Positions 1 through 6,195 of a stretch of 10,416 nucleotides of DNA are shown here, in pieces (position 1 is the first letter of the stretch; each line of letters starts with the position of its first letter). Source of the stretch: Cellulomonas sp. (GTDB lineage: Bacteria > Actinomycetota > Actinomycetes > Actinomycetales > Cellulomonadaceae); contig JAPSIJ010000056.1 in assembly GCA_031178805.1 (NCBI GenBank), positions 1 to 10,416 of the forward strand, written 5' to 3'. Both the position numbers and the translations under genes were made by a program. The notes beneath the pieces were generated by a model. That model saw nothing but the letters and a program-made list of their open reading frames with translations, was not told the DNA's origin and did not search any database.

Positions 1-1073
1 ACCGCGTCGATGACCGCGCCGACGACCGGGGCGCCCAGCGCCGCGCCGACCGTGTTCGCGGTGCCGCTCCAGCCCATGATCTCGCCCCGCCGGTGCTCGG
101 GGACCGACCGGACCAGCGACGCGTTGATCGCCGACAGGGCGGCCGCGCACGGCAGGCCGGCGACGACGACCGCGACGGCCAGCTGCGCCTGGGTCTCGGC
201 GAGCGCCGCCGGCAGCGTGGCCGCACCGAGCATCGCGACCAGCGCGAGCGGGTGCAGCTCGCGCCGCTGCGCCCCGTAGACCAGGCCGCCGACGACCGAG
301 CCGACGCACCACAGCGCGATCATCCAGCCGACCGCGGACTCGTGCCCCCAGCCCTGCAGCGCGGCGACGATGCCGACGTCCGTGCCGTTGAGGATCAGCG
401 CCGCGGCGGAGGCGGCCGCCAGCACGACCAGCAGGCCGGGCGTCAGCAGCCGCGGGCGCGGGCCCGCCCCGGCGGGCGCCGCGGTGCCCCCGGGCGACCG
501 CGTCGGCGGGTCGAACCACATCAGCAGCAGCCCGGCGGCGACGGTCGCGACGCCGACCACGGTGAGCGCGGCCGTGGTGGACACCTGCGTCGCCACGAGC
601 ACGCCGAGCGTCGGCGCGAGCATGAACGTCATCTCGGTGGCCACGGAGTCCAGGGCGAACGCGGTGCGCTGCTGCTCGGCGGGCACCAGCACCGCGAGCG
701 ACTGCCGCACCACCGAGAACACCGGCACCAGGAACACGCCCGCGACGACCGCCGCCACCACCAGCGCCTCGTAGCCGAGCCGGGGCGCGACCAGCCAGAC
801 CGCCGACTCCACGAGCACGGACGGCAGCAGCGCCCGGCGCAGGCCCAGCCGGTCGACGCGGCGCCCCCGCCACGGCGAGCCGATCGCGACCCCCACGGTC
901 ATCGCGGCCGCGACCAGGCCGGCCCGCGCGTACCCCTGGCCGAGCGGCCCCACGACGTGCAGCGTCAGCACGACGCCGGTCATGGCGTGCGGGATCCGGG
1001 CGACGAACGCGACCAGGACGAGGGGCAGGACACCGGGCAGGCGCAGCAGGCGGCCGTAGGGGGCGAGGGACAC
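1..1073 (-). CDS. MFS transporter, partial (C-terminal end beyond left edge)
   Basis: The minus strand gives an uninterrupted reading frame of 357 codons starting at a GTG (1071-1073) and leaving the window at base 1. The protein is a run of hydrophobic segments. A loop around residues 65-80 (GSPWRGRRVDRLGLRR) matches the motif A loop between helices 2 and 3 of major facilitator superfamily carriers. A hydrophilic stretch near residues 190-205 would be the central cytoplasmic loop, followed by a second hydrophobic half. The product is therefore an inner-membrane secondary transporter, probably an exporter-like MFS protein; the substrate cannot be read from the sequence. MFS proteins usually have about 400 residues, so perhaps 40-60 are missing. 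It diverges from the coiled-coil gene at 1187. No Shine-Dalgarno is visible, and a weak -10-like hexamer six bases upstream suggests leaderless expression. A slightly longer N-terminus cannot be excluded. Confidence 0.85.
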   Translation of the reverse strand, partial: MSLAPYGRLLRLPGVLPLVLVAFVARIPHAMTGVVLTLHVVGPLGQGYARAGLVAAAMTVGVAIGSPWRGRRVDRLGLRRALLPSVLVESAVWLVAPRLGYEALVVAAVVAGVFLVPVFSVVRQSLAVLVPAEQQRTAFALDSVATEMTFMLAPTLGVLVATQVSTTAALTVVGVATVAAGLLLMWFDPPTRSPGGTAAPAGAGPRPRLLTPGLLVVLAAASAAALILNGTDVGIVAALQGWGHESAVGWMIALWCVGSVVGGLVYGAQRRELHPLALVAMLGAATLPAALAETQAQLAVAVVVAGLPCAAALSAINASLVRSVPEHRRGEIMGWSGTANTVGAALGAPVVGAVIDA

Positions 1074-1079
1074 CGCAGG

Positions 1080-1085
1080 ATTGTC
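1080..1085 (-). promoter_or_regulatory. Weak -10-like hexamer of the MFS gene
   Basis: Read on the minus strand the hexamer is GACAAT. It ends six bases before the GTG start at 1073, the same spacing as the better -10 boxes in this window. It matches TATAAT at only four of six positions and I see no good -35, so the call rests mainly on position. Confidence 0.35.
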
Positions 1086-1173
1086 CCGTGCGGCCGGCCC
1101 GTCCAGTGACCGCGCGGGCCCGGCGGGGTGCCCGCGGGACGGTGATCTTGCGCACGCTCCGCGGGCCCGACCG

Positions 1174-1179
1174 TATGGT
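1174..1179 (+). promoter_or_regulatory. -10 hexamer for the coiled-coil/protease pair
   Basis: TATGGT ends seven bases before a GTG at 1187, so transcription would start at or next to that codon and give a leaderless mRNA. A possible -35 (TTGCGC, 1148-1153) is 20 bases away, which is longer than usual. If this hexamer is the real promoter, the in-frame ATG at 1175 lies inside it and cannot be the start. Confidence 0.5.
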
Positions 1180-1186
1180 GGTGCCC

Positions 1187-1852
1187 GTGACGTCAGCGAC
1201 CGGGCCCCAGGACCCGATCGGCCCCGGGCCGGCCGGGTCCTCGTCGTGGGCCCCGGCGGGCACCACGGCCACGCACCCCCAGCCCCTCGCGCACGGGCAC
1301 GGACACGCGCACGTCGCGCCGCCGGCCGCGTCGCGGCGCCGCCGGCCGTGGGCCGTCGTCGTGCTGTCGCTGCTGCTGGTCCTCGTCACGGCGCTGTCCG
1401 CCTACCTGTGGGTCCGCACCGACCGGTACGAGGCGTACGCCCGGGACGTCGTCGACCAGGGCCGCACCATCGGCACGGAGCTGGCCACGCTGCGGGCCCA
1501 GCACGAGGGCACGCTGTCCGAGCTGGACGCGGTGAACGCGCAGCTCGCGACCGCGCAGGCCCGGATCACCGAGCTCGCCGACGAGAAGGCCCAGGTCGGC
1601 GACGACCGCGAGGTGCAGCGGCAGCTGGTCGACTACCAGGGGCGCATCTCGCAGGCGGCCGCCAACGTCGCGTCCGCCCTGTCGACCTGCATCGAGGCGC
1701 AGAACCAGCTCATCACGTACCTGTCCGACGCCGCCGCCTACGACCCGGCGGACCTGCAGCGGTTCAAGGACGACGTGCAGGGCGTGTGCGCCACCGCCAC
1801 CGAGGCGAACACCGAGCTGCAGCGGCAGCTCGCCGCCGGGGCCACCGGGTGA
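1187..1852 (+). CDS. Single-pass membrane protein with extracytoplasmic coiled coil
   Basis: I do not recognise a named family. From the GTG at 1187 the product has 221 residues. It has a Pro/Gly/Ala-rich N-terminus with a histidine cluster (HGHGHAH, residues 36-42), an RRRR stop-transfer-like patch at 50-53, one hydrophobic helix at about 54-76, and a heptad-like helical region at about 88-150 rich in Leu, Ala, Glu and Gln. The positive residues before the helix predict the N-terminus inside and the coiled coil outside. Two cysteines in the outer part (168 and 201) could form a disulfide. The start was chosen from the -10 hexamer at 1174-1179; ATG 1175 or GTG 1088 would extend it in frame. 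Its TGA overlaps the GTG of the protease gene by four bases, so the two are translationally coupled and probably act together at the cell envelope. A scaffold or sensor role is only inference. Confidence 0.75.
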   Translation: MTSATGPQDPIGPGPAGSSSWAPAGTTATHPQPLAHGHGHAHVAPPAASRRRRPWAVVVLSLLLVLVTALSAYLWVRTDRYEAYARDVVDQGRTIGTELATLRAQHEGTLSELDAVNAQLATAQARITELADEKAQVGDDREVQRQLVDYQGRISQAAANVASALSTCIEAQNQLITYLSDAAAYDPADLQRFKDDVQGVCATATEANTELQRQLAAGATG

Positions 1853-2604
1853 CCGCGCGGACCCGGCGCACGCCCGCCGGCGCCGCGGCGCTCACGGTCG
1901 CCGTGCTCGCGGGCCTGCTCGCCGGGTGCGGGGTCCTGCCCGAGATGCCGGGGCCGGCGCCGACCGACCTGGTGCCGTCCAGCGCCCCCGTCGCGACCCC
2001 CTCCTCGTCGGGCAACCTGTCCCCCGACGGCTTCGACGCCGCGCAGCGGATGGCGGTGCGGATCCGCAACGTCGGCTGCAACTCGCTGTCGACGGGCTCG
2101 GGGTTCGCGATCGACGAGTCGACGCTGATCACCAACCGGCACGTCGTCGCCGACTCCGCCGACCTGCAGCTGAGCACCTACGACGGCCGGGACGTCGCCG
2201 TCACCGCCTCGTCCACCGCCGCGCTGGCCGACCTCGCGGTGGTGCGCACGGCGGACGCGCTGCCCACCGCGCCGGGGCTCGCGGACGCGGACCCGGGGCC
2301 CGGCGACGAGGTCACCGTGGTCGGCTACCCGCAGGGCGGCGCGCTCACCGTCACCAGCGGGCAGGTCATCGGGGCCACCACGGACCCGCTGAACGAGAAC
2401 CTCGGCCAGGTGCTGGTCACGAACGCCGAGGTGGAGCCGGGCTCGTCCGGGTCCGCGGTGCTCGACGCCGAGGGCCGCGTGGTCGGCGTCGTGTACGCCA
2501 AGAACTCGACCGGGCAGAGCTTCGTCGTCCCGGTCAGCACGCTGCGCCAGCTGCTCGCCGACGAGACCGCGTTCGCCGCCAGCACCTCCTGCACCGGCGG
2601 CTGA
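1849..2604 (+). CDS. Trypsin-like serine protease, predicted lipoprotein
   Basis: A 251-residue protein starts at a GTG that overlaps the upstream stop codon (GTGA). Residues 1-27 form a lipoprotein signal: basic n-region, hydrophobic core and lipobox LAGC with Cys27 as the lipidated residue. A Pro/Ser/Thr linker follows to about residue 58. The rest is a small chymotrypsin-fold peptidase domain like the S1C/trypsin-like_2 group: His98 in TNRHVV, Asp128 in ADLAVVR, and Ser200 in the GSSGS nucleophile motif. All three catalytic residues are present, so it should be active. There is no PDZ domain, unlike DegP/HtrA. Cys77 at the start of the domain and Cys248 near the C-terminus could form a disulfide, fitting an extracytoplasmic site. 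The substrate is unknown; the coupled coiled-coil protein is the obvious candidate partner. Confidence 0.9.
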   Translation: MTARTRRTPAGAAALTVAVLAGLLAGCGVLPEMPGPAPTDLVPSSAPVATPSSSGNLSPDGFDAAQRMAVRIRNVGCNSLSTGSGFAIDESTLITNRHVVADSADLQLSTYDGRDVAVTASSTAALADLAVVRTADALPTAPGLADADPGPGDEVTVVGYPQGGALTVTSGQVIGATTDPLNENLGQVLVTNAEVEPGSSGSAVLDAEGRVVGVVYAKNSTGQSFVVPVSTLRQLLADETAFAASTSCTGG

Positions 2605-2673
2605 GCCCGCGCGAGGCCCTGGTGCGGGCCGCGGCGGCCGTGCCACGGTAGGGGCGGACCACCCGCCCGACCC

Positions 2674-2679
2674 AGGAGA
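2674..2679 (+). promoter_or_regulatory. Shine-Dalgarno site of the GerW-family gene
   Basis: AGGAGA lies five bases before the GTG at 2685 and fixes that start. It is one of only two clear ribosome-binding sites in the window. The 80-base gap upstream also holds a short GC hairpin (GGCCG/CGGCC, 2627-2639) and an imperfect -10-like TAGGGG at 2649-2654; neither is strong enough to call. Confidence 0.7.
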
Positions 2680-2684
2680 CCGCC

Positions 2685-3233
2685 GTGACCGACGACGCCC
2701 CCGGCCCGCACGCCGGCCACCGGCACGCCGCCGCGCCCGACCCCGCCGACGCGTCCGCCCCCGACGTGCACGCTGCCGGCACGCACGGGCCGGACGAGGG
2801 GTCGGGGCCCCGTCCCGACCTCGGCGCGGTGACCCGCGCGGCGGCCGACGCGCTCGCCGTCGGCCGGGCGTTCGGCGAGCCGTACCAGGTCGGCGGGACC
2901 CTCGTGGTGCCGGTCGCGGCGGTGCTCGGCTCGCACGCGCTGGCCGGCGCCCGCGGCACCGGCCGGCTGCGGGTCGGCCGCCTCCTGCCGGGCCGGCGGC
3001 CGTCGCCGGTGGCGGGCGCGGCGACGCCGGGGTCCGGCGGCCGGGGCGGGGGCGCCGCGGACACCGGCGGGTTCGGCGTGCGGGTGAAGCCGCTCGGCGT
3101 GTACGTCGTCACCGCGGAGGGCGCCCGGTGGCAGCCCGCGCTCGACCTCAACCGGGTCGTGCTCGGCGGGCAGGCCGTCGGCGCCGTCGCGGTGGTCGCG
3201 CTCGCGTGGGCGCTCCGGCGCCGGCGACGCTGA
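2685..3233 (+). CDS. GerW-family (YtfJ-like) protein with C-terminal membrane anchor
   Basis: The 182-residue product has a His/Pro/Asp-rich N-terminus (1-45). The following region carries GerW hallmarks: an Ala-rich helix ending in GRAFGEPYQVGGTLVVPVA (60-78), a Gly-rich middle, and GFGVRVKPLGVYVV followed by a short strand and WQPALDLNRVV. A hydrophobic segment (about 158-176) and an RRRRR tail at the C-terminus suggest membrane anchoring with the tail inside. GerW is known from Bacillus spore germination, but homologues are common in non-sporulating actinobacteria, where the role is unclear. The middle (about 83-108) looks less family-like than its flanks, being Arg-rich where a Gly-rich loop is usual; divergence or two compensating frameshifts are possible. 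Start is from the Shine-Dalgarno at 2674-2679. The gene ends 30 bases from the convergent sseB-family stop. Confidence 0.75.
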   Translation: MTDDAPGPHAGHRHAAAPDPADASAPDVHAAGTHGPDEGSGPRPDLGAVTRAAADALAVGRAFGEPYQVGGTLVVPVAAVLGSHALAGARGTGRLRVGRLLPGRRPSPVAGAATPGSGGRGGGAADTGGFGVRVKPLGVYVVTAEGARWQPALDLNRVVLGGQAVGAVAVVALAWALRRRRR

Positions 3234-3244
3234 CGACGCCGGCC

Positions 3245-3259
3245 CGGCGGACGCCGCCG
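3245..3259. terminator. Short GC hairpin between convergent genes
   Basis: A perfect six-base stem (CGGCGG/CCGCCG) with a three-base loop sits in the 30-base gap between the convergent stops at 3233 and 3264. Its position suits a bidirectional terminator, but no T-tract follows on either strand and such hairpins arise easily in GC-rich DNA. Confidence 0.3.
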
Positions 3260-3263
3260 CGGC

Positions 3264-4100
3264 TCAGCGCAGCCGGACCTCGACCGAGTCGACCCGCTGG
3301 GTCACCGTCTCGTCGGCCGCCAGCGCCTCGCCGACCCGGCGCAGCAGCCGGTCCAGCGTGGCCCGGTCCAGCCCCGGCACCAGGGTGAGCGCCACGGCCA
3401 CCTCGGCCCGGGTCCCGGGCACGGCGTCGACGTCGAGCACGGGGCCCGGCGAGGGCGCGGCCGGCTGCTCGCGGCGGCGGCGGAACCAGCGGCCGCCCGC
3501 CGCGCCGGCCGGGGCGGCGTCGGCCGCGCCGTCCTCGGGCACGCCGACGACCGCGCGGACCGCGTCCCGCACCGCCGCGCGGACCGCCGCGTCGACCTCG
3601 TCCCCGGCGGCGCCGCGCACCACGGCGGGCCGCCACGCCGCCTGCTGCGCCAGCGCCCACACCGCGGGCCGCGGCAGCAGCGCGGTGACCGGGCCGCCGG
3701 CGTCGAGCACCAGCAGCTCCCAGCCCTCGTCCACCGCGGACAGCGCGGCGCGCGCGACCTCCGTCGGCACCGGCCGGGCGTCCGCGCGCCAGGCGGCCAT
3801 CGCGGCCACGGAGGAGAACACCGGCAGCGCGGTCCGGCCGTCGGGGGCCTGCAGCGCGACGATGCCGGCCGACGCCTCCTTGTCGACGGTGTGCGCGTGC
3901 CCGCCGACCTGCACGGTCCCGGCGGCCTCCAGCTCGGCCAGCACCGGGACGAGCACCCGGGTCCCGGCGAGCGCCGCCACGACGTCCGCCAGCGTGCCGG
4001 TGCCCGCCCCGTGGGCGGCCAGCGCCGCCGCGACGGCCGGGTCGGCGCTGCCGTCGTCCCGCGCGAAGGCGGAGGTCGGCGGCAGCTCGCGGCCGGTCAC
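3264..4100 (-). CDS. SseB-family protein
   Basis: A 278-residue protein on the minus strand. Residues about 37-150 match the SseB N-terminal domain style: a helix, then TRVLVPVLAEL, a strand region around VDKEASAGIVALQAPDG, TALPVFSS, a helix ending in WRADARPVP, and DEGWELLVLDAGGP followed by a hydrophobic helix. An Ala/Pro/Gly and Arg-rich linker lies near 205-225. The C-terminal part (about 226-278) has strand-helix-strand character like the second domain of actinobacterial SseB proteins. SseB was named in enterobacteria for serine sensitivity, but its molecular function is not established, so no reaction is assigned. The GTG start overlaps the priA stop by four bases (GTGA, 4097-4100). That overlap decides the start over a much longer frame reading back antisense through priA, and implies co-translation with priA. 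Confidence 0.85.
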   Translation of the reverse strand: MTGRELPPTSAFARDDGSADPAVAAALAAHGAGTGTLADVVAALAGTRVLVPVLAELEAAGTVQVGGHAHTVDKEASAGIVALQAPDGRTALPVFSSVAAMAAWRADARPVPTEVARAALSAVDEGWELLVLDAGGPVTALLPRPAVWALAQQAAWRPAVVRGAAGDEVDAAVRAAVRDAVRAVVGVPEDGAADAAPAGAAGGRWFRRRREQPAAPSPGPVLDVDAVPGTRAEVAVALTLVPGLDRATLDRLLRRVGEALAADETVTQRVDSVEVRLR

Positions 4101-4837
4101 GGGCGCCCGGCGACGTCCAGGGCCTCGGGCAGCGTGAACGCCCCCGCGTACAGCGCCTTGCCGACGATCGCGCCCTCGACGCCGTCCGCGACCAGGCCCC
4201 GCAGGACGCGGAGGTCCTCCAGCGAGGAGATGCCGCCGGAGGCGACCACCGGGGCGTCGGTGCGCGAGCAGACCTCGCGCAGCAGGTCGACGTTCGGGCC
4301 GCGCAGCGTGCCGTCCTTCGTCACGTCGGTCACGACGTACCGCGCGCACCCGGCGGCGTCGAGGCGGGCGAGCACCTCCCACAGGTCGCCGCCCTCGCGG
4401 GTCCAGCCCCGCGCCGCGAGCGTCGTGCCGCGCACGTCCAGGCCGACCGCGATCGCGTCGCCGTGGCGCGCGATCACGTCGGCGGTCCACTCCGGGTCCT
4501 CGAGCGCGGCGGTGCCCAGGTTCACCCGGGTGGCGCCGGTGCCCAGCGCGCGCTCCAGGGAGGCGTCGTCGCGGATGCCGCCGGACAGCTCGACCCGCAC
4601 GCCCTTGCCCGAGAGCACCTGGGCGACGTCGGCGAGCAGGTCGGCGTTCGACCCGCGGCCGAACGCGGCGTCCAGGTCCACCAGGTGGATCCACTCCGCG
4701 CCGCCCGCGTGCCAGTCCAGCGCGGCGGCCAGCGGGTCGCCGTAGGACGTCTCCGATCCGGCCTCCCCCTGGACGAGCCGGACGGCCTGGCCGTCGGCGA
4801 CGTCCACGGCGGGCAGGAGCTGCAGGCGGTCGGACAT
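4097..4837 (-). CDS. priA: Phosphoribosyl isomerase A (HisA, PriA type)
   Basis: The 246-residue (beta/alpha)8-barrel protein isomerises ProFAR to PRFAR, the fourth step of histidine synthesis. In actinobacteria that lack trpF, the PriA form also isomerises phosphoribosyl anthranilate for tryptophan. Visible features are LLPAVDVADG with Asp12, VRLVQG, EWIHLVDLDAAFGRG, the phosphate-binding ELSGGIRDD loop, TDVTKDGTLRGPN with Asp175, and the second phosphate loop SGGISS with EGAIVGKALY. Asp12 and Asp175 correspond to the catalytic pair of known PriA proteins. Length is normal. ATG 4837 is preceded by a clear Shine-Dalgarno. Bifunctionality is inferred from lineage and sequence style, not proven here. 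The gene lies 73 bases after hisH and overlaps the sseB-family start by four bases. Confidence 0.95.
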   Translation of the reverse strand: MSDRLQLLPAVDVADGQAVRLVQGEAGSETSYGDPLAAALDWHAGGAEWIHLVDLDAAFGRGSNADLLADVAQVLSGKGVRVELSGGIRDDASLERALGTGATRVNLGTAALEDPEWTADVIARHGDAIAVGLDVRGTTLAARGWTREGGDLWEVLARLDAAGCARYVVTDVTKDGTLRGPNVDLLREVCSRTDAPVVASGGISSLEDLRVLRGLVADGVEGAIVGKALYAGAFTLPEALDVAGRP

Positions 4838-4840
4838 GGG

Positions 4841-4847
4841 TCTCCTC
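4841..4847 (-). promoter_or_regulatory. Shine-Dalgarno site of priA
   Basis: On the minus strand GAGGAGA lies three bases before the ATG at 4837, with the GGAG core about five bases away. It confirms the priA start and shows that priA is translated from a leadered mRNA, probably by read-through from hisH since no TAnnnT box is present close upstream. Confidence 0.75.
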
Positions 4848-4886
4848 GTTCACGGGCGCGGCGGGCTGCCGCGGGGCTTGCGGGGT

Positions 4887-4903
4887 CGCCGGCCGGGCCG
4901 GCG
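4887..4903 (-). terminator. Hairpin between hisH and priA
   Basis: A perfect seven-base stem (CGCCGGC/GCCGGCG) with a three-base loop begins eight bases after the hisH stop codon. There is no T-tract. It could be a weak terminator, an mRNA-processing or stability element, or chance in GC-rich DNA. Confidence 0.3.
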
Positions 4904-4910
4904 GGCGGGG

Positions 4911-5558
4911 TCAGTCGAGCGACCGGACCCAGTTCTCCAGGAGCTGCGCGCCGGCGTCGCCGGACTTCTCCGGGTGGAACTGCGTGGCGGACAGCGGGCC
5001 GTTCTCCACGGCGGCGACGAACCGGCCGCCGTGCTCCGACCAGGTCACCAGCGGCGGCGCCATGCGCTCCGGGTCCGCGGTGTCGAGCAGCGGGAACGTG
5101 CGGGCGGCGTAGGAGTGCACGAAGTAGAACCGCTCGTCCGCCAGGCCCGCGAACAGCCGGGTGCCCTCGGGGGCGTCGACCGTCGACCAGCCCATGTGCG
5201 GCACGACGTCGGCCTCCAGCCGGTCCACCAGACCGGGCCACTCCCCCAGGCCGTCGGTCTGCACGCCGTGCTCGTCGCCCTGGCCGAACATCACCTGCAT
5301 GCCGACGCAGATGCCGAGCACCGGGCGGCCGCCGGCGAGCCGCCGGTCGACGATCTGGTCGCCGCGGACCTCGCGCAGCCCGGCCATCACCGCGGCGAAC
5401 GCGCCGACGCCGGGGACGACGAGGCCGTCCGCGTCGGCCGCCCGGTGGGCGTCCGACGTGAGCTCGACCTGGGCGCCGACCCGCTCGAGGGCGCGCACGG
5501 CCGAGCGGACGTTCCCGAATCCGTAGTCGAGGACGACGACACGAGGCTGGCTGGGCAC
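4911..5558 (-). CDS. hisH: Imidazole glycerol phosphate synthase, glutamine amidotransferase subunit
   Basis: HisH hydrolyses glutamine and channels ammonia to HisF, which forms imidazole glycerol phosphate and AICAR from PRFAR. The 215-residue protein is a class I glutamine amidotransferase. It has VVVLDYGFGNVRS at the N-terminus, the GVGAF oxyanion-strand region (51-55), the nucleophile elbow GICVGMQ with Cys84, the HMGWS segment (121-125), YFVHSY (145-150), and His195 with Glu197 in QFHPEKS. The triad is complete. Length is normal. The GTG start lies six bases after a good -10 hexamer, so hisH probably has its own leaderless promoter within the cluster. hisF, its obligate partner, is not in the window. 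Confidence 0.97.
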   Translation of the reverse strand: MPSQPRVVVLDYGFGNVRSAVRALERVGAQVELTSDAHRAADADGLVVPGVGAFAAVMAGLREVRGDQIVDRRLAGGRPVLGICVGMQVMFGQGDEHGVQTDGLGEWPGLVDRLEADVVPHMGWSTVDAPEGTRLFAGLADERFYFVHSYAARTFPLLDTADPERMAPPLVTWSEHGGRFVAAVENGPLSATQFHPEKSGDAGAQLLENWVRSLD

Positions 5559-5564
5559 CGACCC

Positions 5565-5570
5565 AGCCTA
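5565..5570 (-). promoter_or_regulatory. -10 hexamer of an internal hisH promoter
   Basis: On the minus strand the hexamer reads TAGGCT and ends six bases before the GTG of hisH at 5558, predicting a leaderless transcript. No convincing -35 is present; that position falls inside the stem-loop at 5582-5624. The promoter would allow hisH, priA and the sseB-family gene to be expressed apart from hisC and hisB. Confidence 0.6.
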
Positions 5571-5581
5571 GTCGCTGCGGC

Positions 5582-5624
5582 GCGCGCCGGCCGTCGGGCG
5601 TCCGCTGCGCGGACCCCGGCGCGC
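5582..5624 (-). terminator. Nested GC-rich stem-loop upstream of hisH
   Basis: A nine-base perfect outer stem (GCGCGCCGG 5582-5590 with CCGGCGCGC 5616-5624) encloses a second perfect stem (GTCCGC 5600-5605 with GCGGAC 5609-5614) with a three-base loop. It starts five bases after the stop of the 188-residue gene and ends just before the hisH -10. It probably attenuates or terminates transcription from hisC, or stabilises the upstream mRNA. No T-tract follows. Confidence 0.45.
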
Positions 5625-5628
5625 GGGC

Positions 5629-6195
5629 TCAGTCGCCCTTGCGGCGGCCCGCGGACAGCGCCCGCATCGCGGCCCAGCGGGACATGCCCACGCTGGTCTG
5701 CACGCCCTCGACCTCGGTCACGGGCGTCCCGCCGACGAGCAGGTCCTCCAGCACGTCGGGGGCACCGGACAGCACGAGGCCCGCGGCGAGGTCGTCCTCG
5801 CGCGTCCCGCCGACCCACCGGCTCGCGGAGATCCGGCCGGCCCGGCGGTCCAGCAGGATGACCGGCGTCGTCCGCAGCATCCGGGAGATCGCCTCGGCCG
5901 CCGCGGCGGTCCGCGCGGCGTCGGTGGTGTCGCGCAGCACGGCCAGGGCGCCGACCGGCGACGGCACGGCGTCCACGTCCACCCCCGCCAGCGAGCACGC
6001 CGCGGCCAGCGGCTTCGCGCCGGCGACCTGCGTCACCACGATGGCGACCACGGGCTCCGGCGGCTCGCCCGGCGCGGTCGGCGCCGTGTCGAGGCCGGAC
6101 AGGTCGTCGGGGACCTCGAAGTCCAGCCCCGACAGGTCGTCGGGCACCTCGCCCGGCACGTCGCCCGGGAGGTCGGCGTCGTCGCGGCCGCTCAC
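5629..6195 (-). CDS. Unrecognised protein encoded between hisB and hisH
   Basis: I do not recognise this 188-residue protein. Its N-terminus (1-40) is very acidic and holds two copies of EVPDDLSGLD (16-25 and 27-36) separated by one Phe. The rest (about 48-188) looks like a compact alpha/beta domain: a strand PVVAIVVTQVAG, a helix with AAACSLAGVD, a small-residue helix (TDAARTAAAAEAISRML), a strand TPVILLDRR, then RWVGGTREDDLAAGLVL and a basic C-terminus. No signal peptide or membrane helix is seen, so it is probably cytoplasmic. The GTG start overlaps the hisB stop by four bases (GTGA, 6192-6195), strongly implying co-translation with hisB and a real gene. A role linked to histidine synthesis is suggested by position only; it could also be an unrelated passenger. 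Confidence 0.8.
   Translation of the reverse strand: MSGRDDADLPGDVPGEVPDDLSGLDFEVPDDLSGLDTAPTAPGEPPEPVVAIVVTQVAGAKPLAAACSLAGVDVDAVPSPVGALAVLRDTTDAARTAAAAEAISRMLRTTPVILLDRRAGRISASRWVGGTREDDLAAGLVLSGAPDVLEDLLVGGTPVTEVEGVQTSVGMSRWAAMRALSAGRRKGD
6088..6150 (-). repeat. Tandem 33-base repeat in the unknown his-cluster gene
   Basis: Two 30-base units (6088-6117 and 6121-6150) separated by three bases encode the duplicated acidic decapeptide EVPDDLSGLD. The units differ at synonymous positions, so the peptide appears to be kept by selection rather than being a fresh duplication. Confidence 0.8.

Noticed and set aside
93..1109. A 338-codon plus-strand open frame at the left end
   Set aside because: The translation is an Arg/Gln/Asp/His-rich shadow. 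The minus strand encodes a hydrophobic MFS protein with a motif A loop.
1175..1177. ATG 1175 as the start of the coiled-coil protein
   Set aside because: It lies inside the best -10 hexamer (1174-1179). GTG 1187 fits the leaderless spacing better. The difference is only four residues and not proven.
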